Notes under the pieces: generated by a model
The model's input: only the letters and a program-made list of their open reading frames with translations
The model's database searches: none
Told to the model about the DNA's origin: nothing
In this document: piece after piece, positions 1 to 12,007 of the stretch
How positions within the stretch are numbered: the stretch's first letter is position 1
Layout: every line of letters starts with the position of its first letter
NCBI GenBank assembly: GCA_028673005.1
Contig: CM054116.1
Coordinates: 100,914,207-100,978,206, forward strand
Source: Tanypteryx hageni
Taxonomy: Eukaryota > Arthropoda > Insecta > Odonata > Petaluridae
Direction of reading: 5' to 3'
DNA: 64,000 nt
Position numbers and translations under genes: made by a program

Positions 1-3000
1 GTTGAACGATTCAAGCTCCCCCATCCCATTACGATCGTAGAGAAACCGGTCGCGTTGCGTTAAAATTGTAGAAGATACCTAGTTGATTTTTATTTCTATC
101 AATATTAGAGACATTTTGGGTCATTGCATTCCCTGCCGCCCTCCGATATGGTGAATCACAAGCTCGCCTCTGGCCACGAAGGTCCACCGAATAATTTCTA
201 TTATCTACACTTTAAAACCTCTCTTCTTGGTATCATTAAAATCTCCTTCGATTAATGGCTTCTCCTTAAATAACACACGGCTTCGGTGTCCTTGAAAAAA
301 TCCCGCGGAGTAACGAGCTATTAGATCTTTATTCTCCTTTCTAAAACTTTTACGGACAAGGTGTTTTGCGAAACGAAGCAACAGACTAATTTGAGCGTGA
401 AGCTGGTTAGGCTGTTATGCAACGCGGACTAATCCGAGACACTGAAAAGAGGGTAAAACGCCGTCCAACTGGAGAGAGTCGCTTTTGCCTCTCTTTCACT
501 TCCTCTCTCTTTCACATTTTCTTTGAAGCATTTTTCACCTCTGATTGCGGGCGCCACAAAACTGTTGTCGGCGTTTCAAAGGAGACCGTTTCCTTTCTCG
601 AGGGTTTTATGGATGGCCACTAGCGACGCTTCGAAAGTGTTTTTTTCGCCCTCGCCCCTCTCTTCCATCCCGCAGGCGTCGAGTGGCTGGTTTTTTTATT
701 TAAGGATTCGGACGTGCAGAAGTGCGCCAAGGCGGGCAGTGTCGCCAACCATCCATCCATCCATTTGGTGGGCATGCCGACGAGGCGCCCATTATTAAAC
801 CGGACAGGGGGAGGCTCTCTTCCCCCTCGCTCTGACCCTCTTTTCCCCCTTCCACTTTCTCCCCTTCCAATTTATTCATCCCTCCTTCCCGTCCCGGAAC
901 TCCTACTCATTCTGGTCCTACCGAGTCGGAGATCTCTGGAGAGCGTCTCGTGTATCGGCCTCTCTTTTCATCCGAAATTGCTCGACGTCTGCGATGAGAT
1001 TCGCGCCAAAGCTGAGCGAAACCTAGCGCCCGTTCGCTCTTGGCGACTAAAAATTTAACATTGGTCACTATATTTTTATGATATATTTATCAGTTCAATA
1101 GAGTAACTGATATGCAGAGTGTCCCACGGATGATGTGTAAAAGTTTTTGTTAAATTTGCACATTAAGGGGTGATTGTAGGCCAATGAAACTTAGCACACC
1201 CCTTGCACTGGGTCCTAAGATTTGGGCAAGGGGAATGCCAAGTTAGTGTGCTGCTGATTTTACTCCATTTCAGGGAGGAAATCAATTTTTGGCACGGAGG
1301 CTTCTCGAATTTCCCATGTAAATTTTTGGGAAAAGTTTTTGAAATACGCGAGAGAGAGGTTGAGGTCGGTGGTTTTTGACCCCGCTGATTTAAAAAATTA
1401 AATCTGTTTTAACCCCCGACCCACACCTAAGGCTGAGGTATAGTGTTGTCAGGTGGTACGTATATATATGTGATATATGAAGATTAAATAGCCCTAATTC
1501 TGAATCGTATTGCATTTAAATCTATGCAGGCATCTGGATTCTAAAAATGGCTCCTAGATTTGTGAAGGTCTGAACTATAACTATGTTTTTCTTTACGGTA
1601 CACCAGATTAGAGATGATACTGGACGCAGTACAGGAGCACACCTAGCCTCCAAACTGTGGGAGGAAAGTGGGGGCAGCATGATCGTCAAATCTTCAGATA
1701 CACCAAAAATGAAAAAAATAAAACAAAAATAATAAAATGAAAACTATGTCTTAACTAATTTTTATCTCATTAGTCATAAAAACAATACTTTCTCTATACT
1801 TCGTATATGGATAAAGTAATAAGAGGCAATCTTTATCACAAAAACACAATATTTTATACTCATATTTGAATAATAAATTTTAAACATAATATTGAGCAGA
1901 GGTGTCAAGAGGGGAGGTGAGGACTTATAAAGGGGGACCACCCTCTAGTTATGCATCTGGTGCAGCATAGTTTCTGTACGACAAGGGAGGCATTGGAGGG
2001 TCTATATTACATTGTTTGTTGGGAAAAAAACTTGGATATGCAAGCTTCGTAGAATTATAAAAGTCAATAACGGTGTTGTTGTCGGGTTTAGTGGATTGAT
2101 GAGTTGAATTCCTGCCTTCAAATGTTAGAGCCACTGATACAAATCATATAAGATGGACGGCCGATGGCAATATTTTTACTGGACACTAATTTATGCATAG
2201 GGCTTCAAATTTGTCTTGTTTATACTTTAGCAATCATTACAAATCTATGCTTACGAATCGCATTCCGTGTCAGATATAAAAATTAATTTTCAATAAACTG
2301 CTGATAAACGTATTCAAAACACATATTTTACGTGTAGTACTTATCATCAATGATTTTCATGGTAACGGATATGATTGGTAATTTTTTGGAAAAAAAGTCC
2401 ATGTTGTTTTAATTTATAATTCCGGTTAAATATTTTTATCGCGATAATTCTCAATGTAATTCAACGAATCGGTACTTAGTCGTTGCAACTACCGCTACCA
2501 AGTGAAGGGAGAAAAACTAAATTGCAAGGACGCTTTATAGAGACTATATGGCAATCGATTTTGGAAAGTATATTTACTCAGGAAAGTGTTCAAGGAATAT
2601 CCTCGATATATCATAAAAGAGTTTCGTTAAATACATCGAGTTTATGACGAATGAAAACTACTTTTTTCACTGTTCCAAAATTATTTTGCGCGATTAAGAA
2701 GCTAGAATCCACATTATACTGCAATAGCTTCTTGCGAGAAAATCGCTTTTTTCGCAATACTACGCACAAAAAAGCGCCGACGTTAATGACGGGCATATTT
2801 CAATGGGAAACACCTTTTTTTAATATGGCAGAAAATCGATCGTGCCTGCGGCGATTAAAACACCTTCCCGATCATTTCTCGACAGAAAAGATGTATCCAC
2901 GTCCATTCTACAAAAAAATCCGAAGATATTTACGTACCCGAGATGAAAGACTTTAACGACGGATTGCAAAAGAAATCGACGTATCGGAACGCGAGACGGC

Positions 3001-3453
3001 CTGAAGGGGTTCATCCCAAGATTTTATTCCGGTTTTGTCCCCCTCCTCCATTACCGCTCGAAACTGTATTATTTTTATTTTCGCAGAGGATGGAAGGCGT
3101 GTATCATTTTCCAGTCGAATCCAGGGAGCGGGAAATTACAGCCGCTCCACTGAACTCCTCCGTGGGCGAGCTCGCGTAAAGACCGTCTGTATTTTTTTGC
3201 GGAGAATCCATCAAAAATCGATAGTTATCGAAACGAGTCGGCTCTAGGCGGAAAAAATAAATTCGCCGTTCTCCCCTCACGAGTTACTCGTGCTATGTCG
3301 ATTAATGATGGAATGGGGAGGGGTTGGGAGTGAATGAGAAAAAGAGAGGGAGATGAACATACGTGGAGTGTTTGCGCGAGACGTAGAGAGATATCGAGGG
3401 AAAGATACGTAGGGAGAAATGTCGGGATAAGGATGGCTCGAACGTGTATGTAA
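1..3453. other. No gene recognised
   Basis: 400-1060 is GC- and CpG-richer than the surroundings, with short open frames that resemble nothing known. 1061-3453 is AT-rich, with no repeat ends or coding motifs that I can support. Confidence 0.6.
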
Positions 3454-3455
3454 TA

Positions 3456-3766
3456 TAGGGTGATTCAAAAGTCACGCAACCCTGCATTTAGGTGTCTCAC
3501 GAAAACGGTCAACCAGTCATGAAATCATGGTCTTATGAGAGACAGAATCATCATGATGCTTCCCCTGAAATGCTACTTTCACCTGTGCATATAAGACCGA
3601 GTTCCAAAATAATGCTCAATTACGACCATCCTCTGCACCGTCGGCGACTGTGAGGCATCATGACACACAGGAGGTACCAACTGTTGCCCACAGGTAAAGT
3701 TCCAACACCTTATCACGGATTACCAGACACCTAAATGTTGGGTTGCGTGATTTTTGAATCACCCTA
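3456..3766. mobile_element. MITE, mariner-like (311 bp), near-perfect ~42 bp terminal inverted repeats
   Basis: The left end starts TAGGGTGATTCAAAAGTCAC and the right end is its reverse complement, with about 38 of the first 42 positions matching. Both ends are flanked by TA (3454-3455 and 3767-3768), the target duplication expected of Tc1/mariner-type transposition. The interior has no transposase frame, so it is non-autonomous. High arm identity suggests a fairly recent insertion. Confidence 0.8.
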
Positions 3767-3768
3767 TA

Positions 3769-6035
<2,267 letters not shown>

Positions 6036-6549
6036 TGAGGATAATTTTAAAGAAAACTATATACGCACGGCGCTCTTAATAAATAAACCTTGTGGCAATC
6101 CAATCGTTTTAATGTTTTGTCTCGTATTATATCAAAGAGATATTAACAGGGATAAGCATATGTTGGTTCAGTTTTCCAGCAAAACAAAAAATATCACTCT
6201 TTGAACTCTGACGTTTTATGTTACTAATACCTAGTGTCTTTGTTTTGAAATTAGCCGATCATTTCATGGAAAATTATTAATTTTAGTTAATTTCAGAAAC
6301 CATCTTTTAATAATGAAGTTAAACTGCCAAAACCCACCCTTCATTACCGGTCTCCAGTGAATATTGCACGCATGGCCCTGAACCTATGTTAAAAAATTTA
6401 TTTTCGACAAAATACATATACAAATTACACTGCGTTGGCAAACAGTTGCGATGCAGTCACCGGGATAATTCAATCTAGGATAAACCCCAAAACTTCTTCT
6501 TCATTGACAAACTCATTTCTCAAGGAAAAACCTTATATCGGGAAACGAT

Positions 6550-6853
6550 CAGTGGCGGAACGAGTAATCTACGGGCCCCGGGACAAGAAATAACGGCGGA
6601 CTCCTCTTAACTAATGCTACCAACCGTACCAATTTATTCAGTGCCATACCGTGATTTTGACGGCTTTATGCTGATAATTCCTTTTGCAAACTGTTTTTTG
6701 TCTTCGCATATTAGAGCTACTATCATAGACTTGTCCAAGTTATTGAATGCACTATTCTCAAGGAGCCTGAGTATGTATAAATAGCTACTAATTATATCTG
6801 ACCGGATCCCTCTGACGCACTGCCCCGGCTGTCGCTGCCTATTTCTGCCACTT
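6550..6853. mobile_element. hAT-type MITE (304 bp) with perfect 8-bp target-site duplication
   Basis: The left end starts CAGTGGCGGAA and the right end ends TTCTGCCACTT, its imperfect inverse. The flanking 8 bases, GAAACGAT, are identical on both sides (6542-6549 and 6854-6861). Eight-base duplications and CA-starting short inverted repeats are the hallmark of hAT transposons. There is no coding capacity. It lies in the homeobox intron. Confidence 0.8.
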
Positions 6854-7253
6854 GAAACGATATTTGCTTTCGAAATTGATAGTCAACTGCATACAGTTAT
6901 TTCATAACTTTAATGAAGAATTGCCCCCCACTTCTCCATAATACCTATACGGGGCCGAACTAATATCCAGATCACCGGTCCGCTCTAAATATGATAATTC
7001 TGCCAAATTATAAAATAATTTATTTTTATATTAATACAAATATGTAAATTTTGGGTTCAATGAAATGGCGCATACGACTTGGATGTGATAATTAAGTAGC
7101 AGCAAACAAAATAGGTAAATACAAAATGCTCATTTGTAAAAGGGATAGGTACTTCAGTCCCCATCAAAACCGAAGGTATATGTTGCTAATTATAATGATT
7201 TTATTAAAACCTCATGACAAACGTGGTAGTATAAACCCCTTAAAATATGTATT

Positions 7254-7366
7254 TTTTTAACGACCTGCTGATTCCCTCTTGTCTAAGCACAATGGGTATC
7301 TAAGAGGTAGTGCAATGAATAGCTGGTCATTTTAAAATGTTTAGGAAGAAAGGTGACTTCCTATAA
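7254..7366 (+). repeat. Dispersed repeat, copy A (~110 bp)
   Basis: It shares CGACCTGCTGATTCC and GAGGTAGTGCAATGAATAG, plus most bases between and after them, with 60653-60760 in the same orientation. No ends or coding content are recognisable, so the family is unknown. Confidence 0.65.
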
Positions 7367-7381
7367 TGTATAATATATGTT

Positions 7382-8803
7382 TAGGCTTGGTAGGATTCTA
7401 TTCAAATCGATAAACATCAAATTTTAAAATTTTTTAAATTCGACGAAAATGAATTATCGTCGATAATTGTTGATTTTCACCACTACATTTTCTACGAAAT
7501 TTATGCGTCATGATTTTTAAACTTTGTTATCCGCTCTCAAGTTTAACATATTTTACTACCAAATATCCATAACCGTAGAGACAGTCTGCATTTGTCATAA
7601 CAAACGGCCACACAACATTCGGAATTTGCTTTCTAATGTCGCTTATGTCACTGTCTTAAGGGCACATACTGAGCAGCCGTGGAATCCAAAGGTAAGGGAC
7701 AAAATATTATGATCGGTTTATTGTGCTCTTACTTTACCCTCGGCCAGATCCGATAATCCATACGCACTTTGGGCTCCATTTACCGAAAAGTCTGGGGACG
7801 TTTATTGCGTCCTCTGCGCGACATTATCTGTCGACCTCCTCCAAGAGGCAAAATGAATGGTTTCTCCGTACTGAAAAATGAATATCTTTCCAAAAGTACC
7901 TCGTCATAAAATTCATATAATTCATCTGAGAGTGTCCCTCGTGCTAAGTTTCTTTTGCATTGCTGTCGAAGGAGCATCGTTCCATATACGCACTCGGGGC
8001 TTTTTCCCGTATTCATAGTCGTTTATTACGCAACAAGATGATATATTTTTCATCAAAATATTCATTCATACATCAGGTTGTGCATTATACTCACGCCACA
8101 TTAATTTCTCACAAATGATCACGATTTCGTGAATAAGGGGCGCGAATTAACGAGTAGAATGTACTTCCTGATTTATTGCGAAAAATTAACTGTTCCAGGT
8201 TGGTGGCCAAAGTCAACAACATCGCATTCGTCCAAGTATAGACAACAACAAACAACGCTGCGTAAAAGAAGCCTTTTTATTTACACACTTTTAGTTAGAC
8301 TTCATTAGAAGGAATTCAATTTATAACACTTTTCTAGATAAAAATTGATGAAATGTGTTTAAATAAACATCAATATTAGATATCGCTTTTAAATAAATAT
8401 AAATGTCGATGTTTGTGTGTATTTCTGGCTAATCAACCCCTTGGATTAATATAGCCAAAATGTGAACGCCGAAAACTAAAATGCCCAATTAAATGAATAA
8501 AAATAAACGTTGATGTACGTCGTTGATTTTTAGGAAAAATAAGCAATGTTAGTGGTCGCTTTTTAAGAAATATTAACGCCGAAACTACCAAGCCTAGTAA
8601 AATGCATTAAAGTAAACGTCGATATTGGTCGCCTATTTTTAGGAAATTTTTTTAAGATAAATGAACGTCTAAAACTACCAAGCCTAGAGTAGTAGTAATT
8701 ATAAGCGTCGTTTTTCGTCGAATATCCCTCGGGAACATAAACCTCGATTTAAATCGTCGATTAAAAAAAATAAACGTCGAATTCTACCAATCCTATATAT
8801 CTC
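7382..8803. mobile_element. Possible inverted-repeat DNA element with internal subterminal repeats (~1.4 kb)
   Basis: The left end reads TTAGGCTTGGTAGGATTC and the right end reads GAATTCTACCAATCCTATA, approximate inverse complements. The right half (8330-8800) carries several diverged copies of a unit with AAACGTCGAT, a TTTTTAGGAAA stretch and CTACCAAGCCTA. No transposase frame or convincing target duplication was found. It may be a decayed non-autonomous transposon or a diverged tandem array. Confidence 0.4.
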
Positions 8804-9104
8804 TACCATAAATATTTTGAAGAATTTGTTTGTTTGTTTGTGCATTTATAACGCAGCAACTACAGAACATAGATAAAAGTGCCATTTTAACCACAATAAA
8901 AAGTTAAGCAAAATGGAAGGGTTTTAAAAGCGATTTGAACTACATTTTTCGTTTAAAAAATGTTTTTCTCTTTCATTTTTCCCTTTAAATAGAAATTAAC
9001 TCCTTAACCGTAAAATTCAAAATTACAGACACAATGAAAAATGGGGAGGAAAGGAGGGAAAAGGCAAAATACAATAAAAATTATAAACTTACATGTTTAG
9101 GGGT

Positions 9105-9500
9105 TGATACTCCACGCCAGGGACCTGATGTCACTCACACATTCACTCACTCAATCGCATAAGCACTAATCCTAAAGGTGGAAAGGGAACGGGACCGAGT
9201 TTGCGAGAAATTACTCTACGCCAGGGACCCAAAAAATCATACCGTTACTAGAAGGTTTGTGAGTCAGTACGACCGCGACAGGGACCTACTAAGCAACCAC
9301 AAACACACGCCAAGAGGTAAAAGGAAAAAAATAAAGGGGAAATAATACTAGGTTTACGGGAGATTAATCCACGCCAGGGACCTAGTATCGCACACAGCGG
9401 CCTGTAGGTTTATGTGCCTTCCGGCAGCGACAGGGACCTAACAGACGAAACAATCACGCACGCAAGCACTCGAATACACGCACACAAGATCTCTAAAGAT
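9105..9500 (+). repeat. Diverged tandem repeat, ~150 bp unit, beside the Penelope-like 3' end
   Basis: The motif ACGCCAGGGACC recurs at about 9114, 9218 and 9371, giving spacings of 104 and 153. A second motif, GCGACAGGGACCTA, recurs at about 9277 and 9429 (152 apart). There are thus two full units and one shortened one. Adjacent to a Penelope-like element, they may be its repeated non-coding terminus. Confidence 0.65.
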
Positions 9501-9504
9501 GAGG

Positions 9505-9560
9505 TAAACGTACTAAATACGTATTTCGAGAGCAATGCTCTCATCATCAGTAGCTGATGT
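9505..9560 (-). ncRNA. Hammerhead-like ribozyme motif at the end of a Penelope-like element
   Basis: On the - strand, CTGATGA (9550-9544) is followed by a 6-bp stem GAGAGC/GCTCTC closed by an ATT loop (9542-9528), then GAAA (9527-9524) and a short self-complementary stretch, TACGTA. This is the order of the hammerhead core: CUGAUGA, stem II, GAAA, short stem III. Penelope-like elements are known to carry hammerhead motifs. One unpaired T (9543) lies between CTGATGA and stem II, and stem I is weak, so activity is uncertain. Confidence 0.5.
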
Positions 9561-10010
9561 GTAATGAGGGATGGGAGTGTTGTAGGCGGTATTTATGTGC
9601 TGAAGTGAAAGGAAGGGAAAGAGGTTCAACCGTTACAACGTACAGAGGTGAAAAAGGATCGGGGCGCGGTCGTTATTCATAACGGAATTTTTGCTTGTTT
9701 ATGTGTATGCTTTCGTATGCGTCTAGTTTATTTTGGTTGGTTACAGATTTTACAAGAGTTAGGTTTTCGATCGTGATTGGATGATGGGATTCTTGGATAT
9801 GTGTTGCTACACTAGAGTTGTTTAATCTGTTGTGTTTAAAATGGGCTGTGTTCTTTGAAGCGTTTTTCTATCTTACGTTTTGTTTGTCCAATATATATTT
9901 TGTCGCATCCTCCACAAGATATTTTGTACATGTCGGATTTGTGTAAAGAAGGAATTGTGTCTTTTGGGTTGTGTAATAAATTGGAGAGTTAATTATCATT
10001 AACAAATACT
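9561..10010 (-). mobile_element. Penelope-like retroelement, 3' end with GIY-YIG endonuclease (pseudogene)
   Basis: Read on the - strand, the segment gives PKDTIPSLHKSDMYKISC, then GGCDKIYIGQTKRK, the GIY-YIG nuclease core (IYIGQT) that follows the reverse transcriptase in Penelope-like elements. It continues as RFKEH. After a frame change it reads NNSSVATHIQESHHPITIE and NKLDAYESIHI, the usual C-terminal part. The reverse transcriptase domain is missing upstream. One frameshift near 9850-9860 inactivates the copy, but conservation is good, so decay is moderate. Confidence 0.8.
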
Positions 10011-10114
10011 GTCCTATAATAGAATTTTGAGAAGATGTTGTGTAGTTTATTGGTGAGCCCAGGAGCGAAGGGGAATTTTCAAACAAATTAAACAAGGTTT
10101 TAAAAACGGGAATA

Positions 10115-10635
10115 ATGCCAAAACGACCACGGAGATCATTCTCAGATCCCGACAGATTAAAATATAAGAGAATAGCCACAGCAATTGCAGCAAAGTCTTC
10201 TGGACAAAGACAAATTCGACTTCGATCACGACGACTTAATGTTAGACAAGGGCAGTCTTTTAAAGTTGCAGGTAGGGATACGGAAAACGTATCGATACTT
10301 TACTCATCGGTAATTTCCTTTCGATACCAAGTACTTTTGTACTCGATTCTTTTCTTTCGATTTTCTAGTGATATCGGTACTCTCGGCCCGATACTTTTGT
10401 GGTATCGATACTTTTCATTCGATACATCATATGATTACGGTATCGATACTTTCGTTTCGATATCGTATCCCTAGCTGCAGGTGTTGCATTGTCAAACGAC
10501 TGCTTTGCTCATGGACAATTATATATAGCTAAGTCAAGAGAAGGATTCGGGAAAAATTATTTGTTTGAGAAGAAAATGAGAAGACAAGGAATATTGTATA
10601 CCAACAATCATACAATAAATATTAACTTGCTTTAA
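10115..10635 (+). mobile_element. Helitron remnant: N-terminal start fused to helicase C-terminus, split by a MITE
   Basis: The frame from ATG 10115 reads MPKRPRRSFSDPDRLKYKR, resembling the start of Helitron Rep/helicase proteins, and then continues GQSFKVAG. After the nested MITE it resumes as LSNDCFAHGQLYIAKSREG, the conserved end of the Helitron PIF1-like helicase (motif VI area, HGQLYxAxSR). The whole middle, including the Rep and most helicase motifs, is absent. It is therefore an internally deleted, non-functional copy. The N-terminal assignment is less certain than the helicase tail. Confidence 0.6.
10273..10473. mobile_element. hAT-type MITE (201 bp) nested in the Helitron remnant
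   Basis: The ends are TAGGGATACG and CGTATCCCTA, perfect inverse complements, flanked by the near-identical 8-mers GTTGCAGG (10265-10272) and GCTGCAGG (10474-10481). The interior is packed with copies of TCGATAC, often within GTATCGATAC, like subterminal transposase-binding repeats. Removing it with one duplication makes the helicase frame continuous, which confirms the insertion boundaries. Confidence 0.8.
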
Positions 10636-10720
10636 ATACTTAATTTATTCTGAAATCTTCTTCAAATTATTTGACCTTGATTTAAAAACTCGAGCAACAC
10701 CGAGTATATTTGCTATTTAT

Positions 10721-11017
10721 AATCAGAAATTATTCATCTTTTTGTATGTATCTTTGCCCACACGGATTCAATTTATTTGTGCTGATTTCGCTTTCAGTTT
10801 CGAATGTCTGTTTATATTCTACTTGTTCAATTGCTGCATTTTAGATAACCTTCGTCTACTTTGCTATATTATATAATCAGATCTTATTCATCTTTTTGTA
10901 TGTATTTTTGCCCACACGGATTCAATTTATTTATGCTGATTTCGCTTTCATTTTCGAATGTCTGTTTATATTCTACTTGTTCAATTGCTGCATTTTAGAT
11001 AACCTCCGTCTACTTTC
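10721..11017 (+). repeat. Direct tandem duplication, two ~150 bp copies, upstream of the terminal homeobox exon
   Basis: The block from AATCAG at 10721 recurs from 10875, 154 bases later. Both carry TTTGCCCACACGGATTC and TTCTACTTGTTCAATTGC with only a handful of differences. It ends about 45 bases before the exon acceptor. Confidence 0.85.
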
Positions 11018-11062
11018 TAAAGGAATCACTGCATAATTTTATCTTCCTCGCTTCCTCGTCAG

Positions 11063-11490
11063 AACAAAGTGGAAAAGGCAGAACCAACTACGTTTGGAGC
11101 AGCTTAGGCAGCAAGCCGCAGGGGAAGCGGTGGTGGTGACATCTGCCGGCCCGGTAGTTCACCACCCCCTGGGAAAGGACCTGCACCATCACCTTCATCA
11201 CCATCACTTACACCAGAGCACCGCCCAGCAGCAGCAGCTGAGCGGCGGCGATTCCACGACGTCCCCCTCTTCGTCCACCGCCTCCACCTCATCCCCCTCA
11301 TCCGGGTCCTCCTGTTGCGCCCCCCCGCCACCTCCTCCGCCCCCACCCCCCACCTCCCCCGCCTCCCCCTTTCCTGCTTCCAGCCACCGCAGGACATCAT
11401 CACCCTCACCACCACCACCATCAGCCGTGCTTCCTGAACGCGGCGGCCATTTTCAGGAACGTCACCTACGTGCACGGTTGCCAACTCTAG
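11063..11490 (+). CDS. Bar-type homeobox protein, terminal exon, with an apparent frameshift in a poly-C tract
   Basis: The exon starts after a CTTCCTCGTCAG acceptor. Its first base completes Arg53, followed by TKWKRQNQLRLEQLRQQA, which finishes helix 3 and matches the conserved tail after the homeodomain in CG11085-like proteins. Then come His-rich, Gln, Ser and poly-Pro stretches. In the starting frame the protein would run to a stop ending at 11576, but its last ~60 residues look artificial. In the +1 frame the sequence reads a His-rich stretch, then PCFLNAAAIFRNVTYVHG and a TAG at 11488-11490, which looks like a genuine conserved C-terminus. The frame change must fall between about 11320 (a seven-C run at 11320-11326) and 11385. 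It could be a homopolymer error in the assembly, a polymorphism, a real frameshift, or a small intron ending at one of the CAG sites near 11382-11391. Exon identity is very likely; the exact reading through 11320-11385 is unresolved. Confidence 0.85.
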
Positions 11491-12001
11491 CAAATGGCCC
11501 ACGAGCCTGTGGATTGCGAAGAAGCGTTTGCAGGGCTCGTAATGCAAGACAGATTGCAGTATCTGAGGGCCGGTAGCTCAACCGAAGAACATTTCTAAAA
11601 AAAAAAGTTATTTTCATAGCGGTGAGACGATACTCCATGAGCTATATTGTATCTTCAGCCAACAATTATTCCAAACAGCACTGAAGCTCGGTGTTCGGTC
11701 GAGTATCGTAATGATCTTATAAACTTGATACTCAAAAGTTTATCAAAGCAGGAAATCGATCAAAATTACACAGTGAATAATGAGGAATTTAAATTCTACA
11801 AATACGTAAAAGCTGTCGAATAAGATTTCGTGAATTGAATTAAGTTTATATTGATGTTGAAACTATGTGTTCCCTGGAAGTAAAATGTTTTAAAGAATTT
11901 GTGAGTTTTGATAATACATATTTATTTAGTTTATATTGAGCAGTGAGTAAGTCTCTTTCGTCCTTACGAATATTAATTTAATATTTCATGTATCAACGAA
12001 A

Positions 12002-12007
12002 AATAAA
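12002..12007 (+). terminator. Candidate polyadenylation signal of the homeobox gene (AATAAA)
   Basis: An exact AATAAA lies about 510 bases after the TAG at 11490 and is followed by a T/G-rich stretch (TCTTTGTCTGCTGCGTGG), the usual layout of a cleavage and polyadenylation site. The region 11491-12001 would then be the 3' UTR; it is AT-rich and has no recognisable coding content. AATAAA is frequent in AT-rich DNA, so the link to this gene is an inference. Confidence 0.4.

Noticed and set aside
1100..1450. GTGTCCCACGG start resembling a mariner terminus
   Set aside because: No matching inverse end or TA-flanked partner could be found.
8330..8800. Repeats resembling a CRISPR array
   Set aside because: Units are diverged and irregularly spaced, the DNA is eukaryotic and no cas-like genes are present.
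11094..11576. Reading the homeobox terminal exon straight through to the stop ending at 11576
   Set aside because: The last part of this frame looks random, while the +1 frame gives a conserved-looking C-terminus and an earlier stop.
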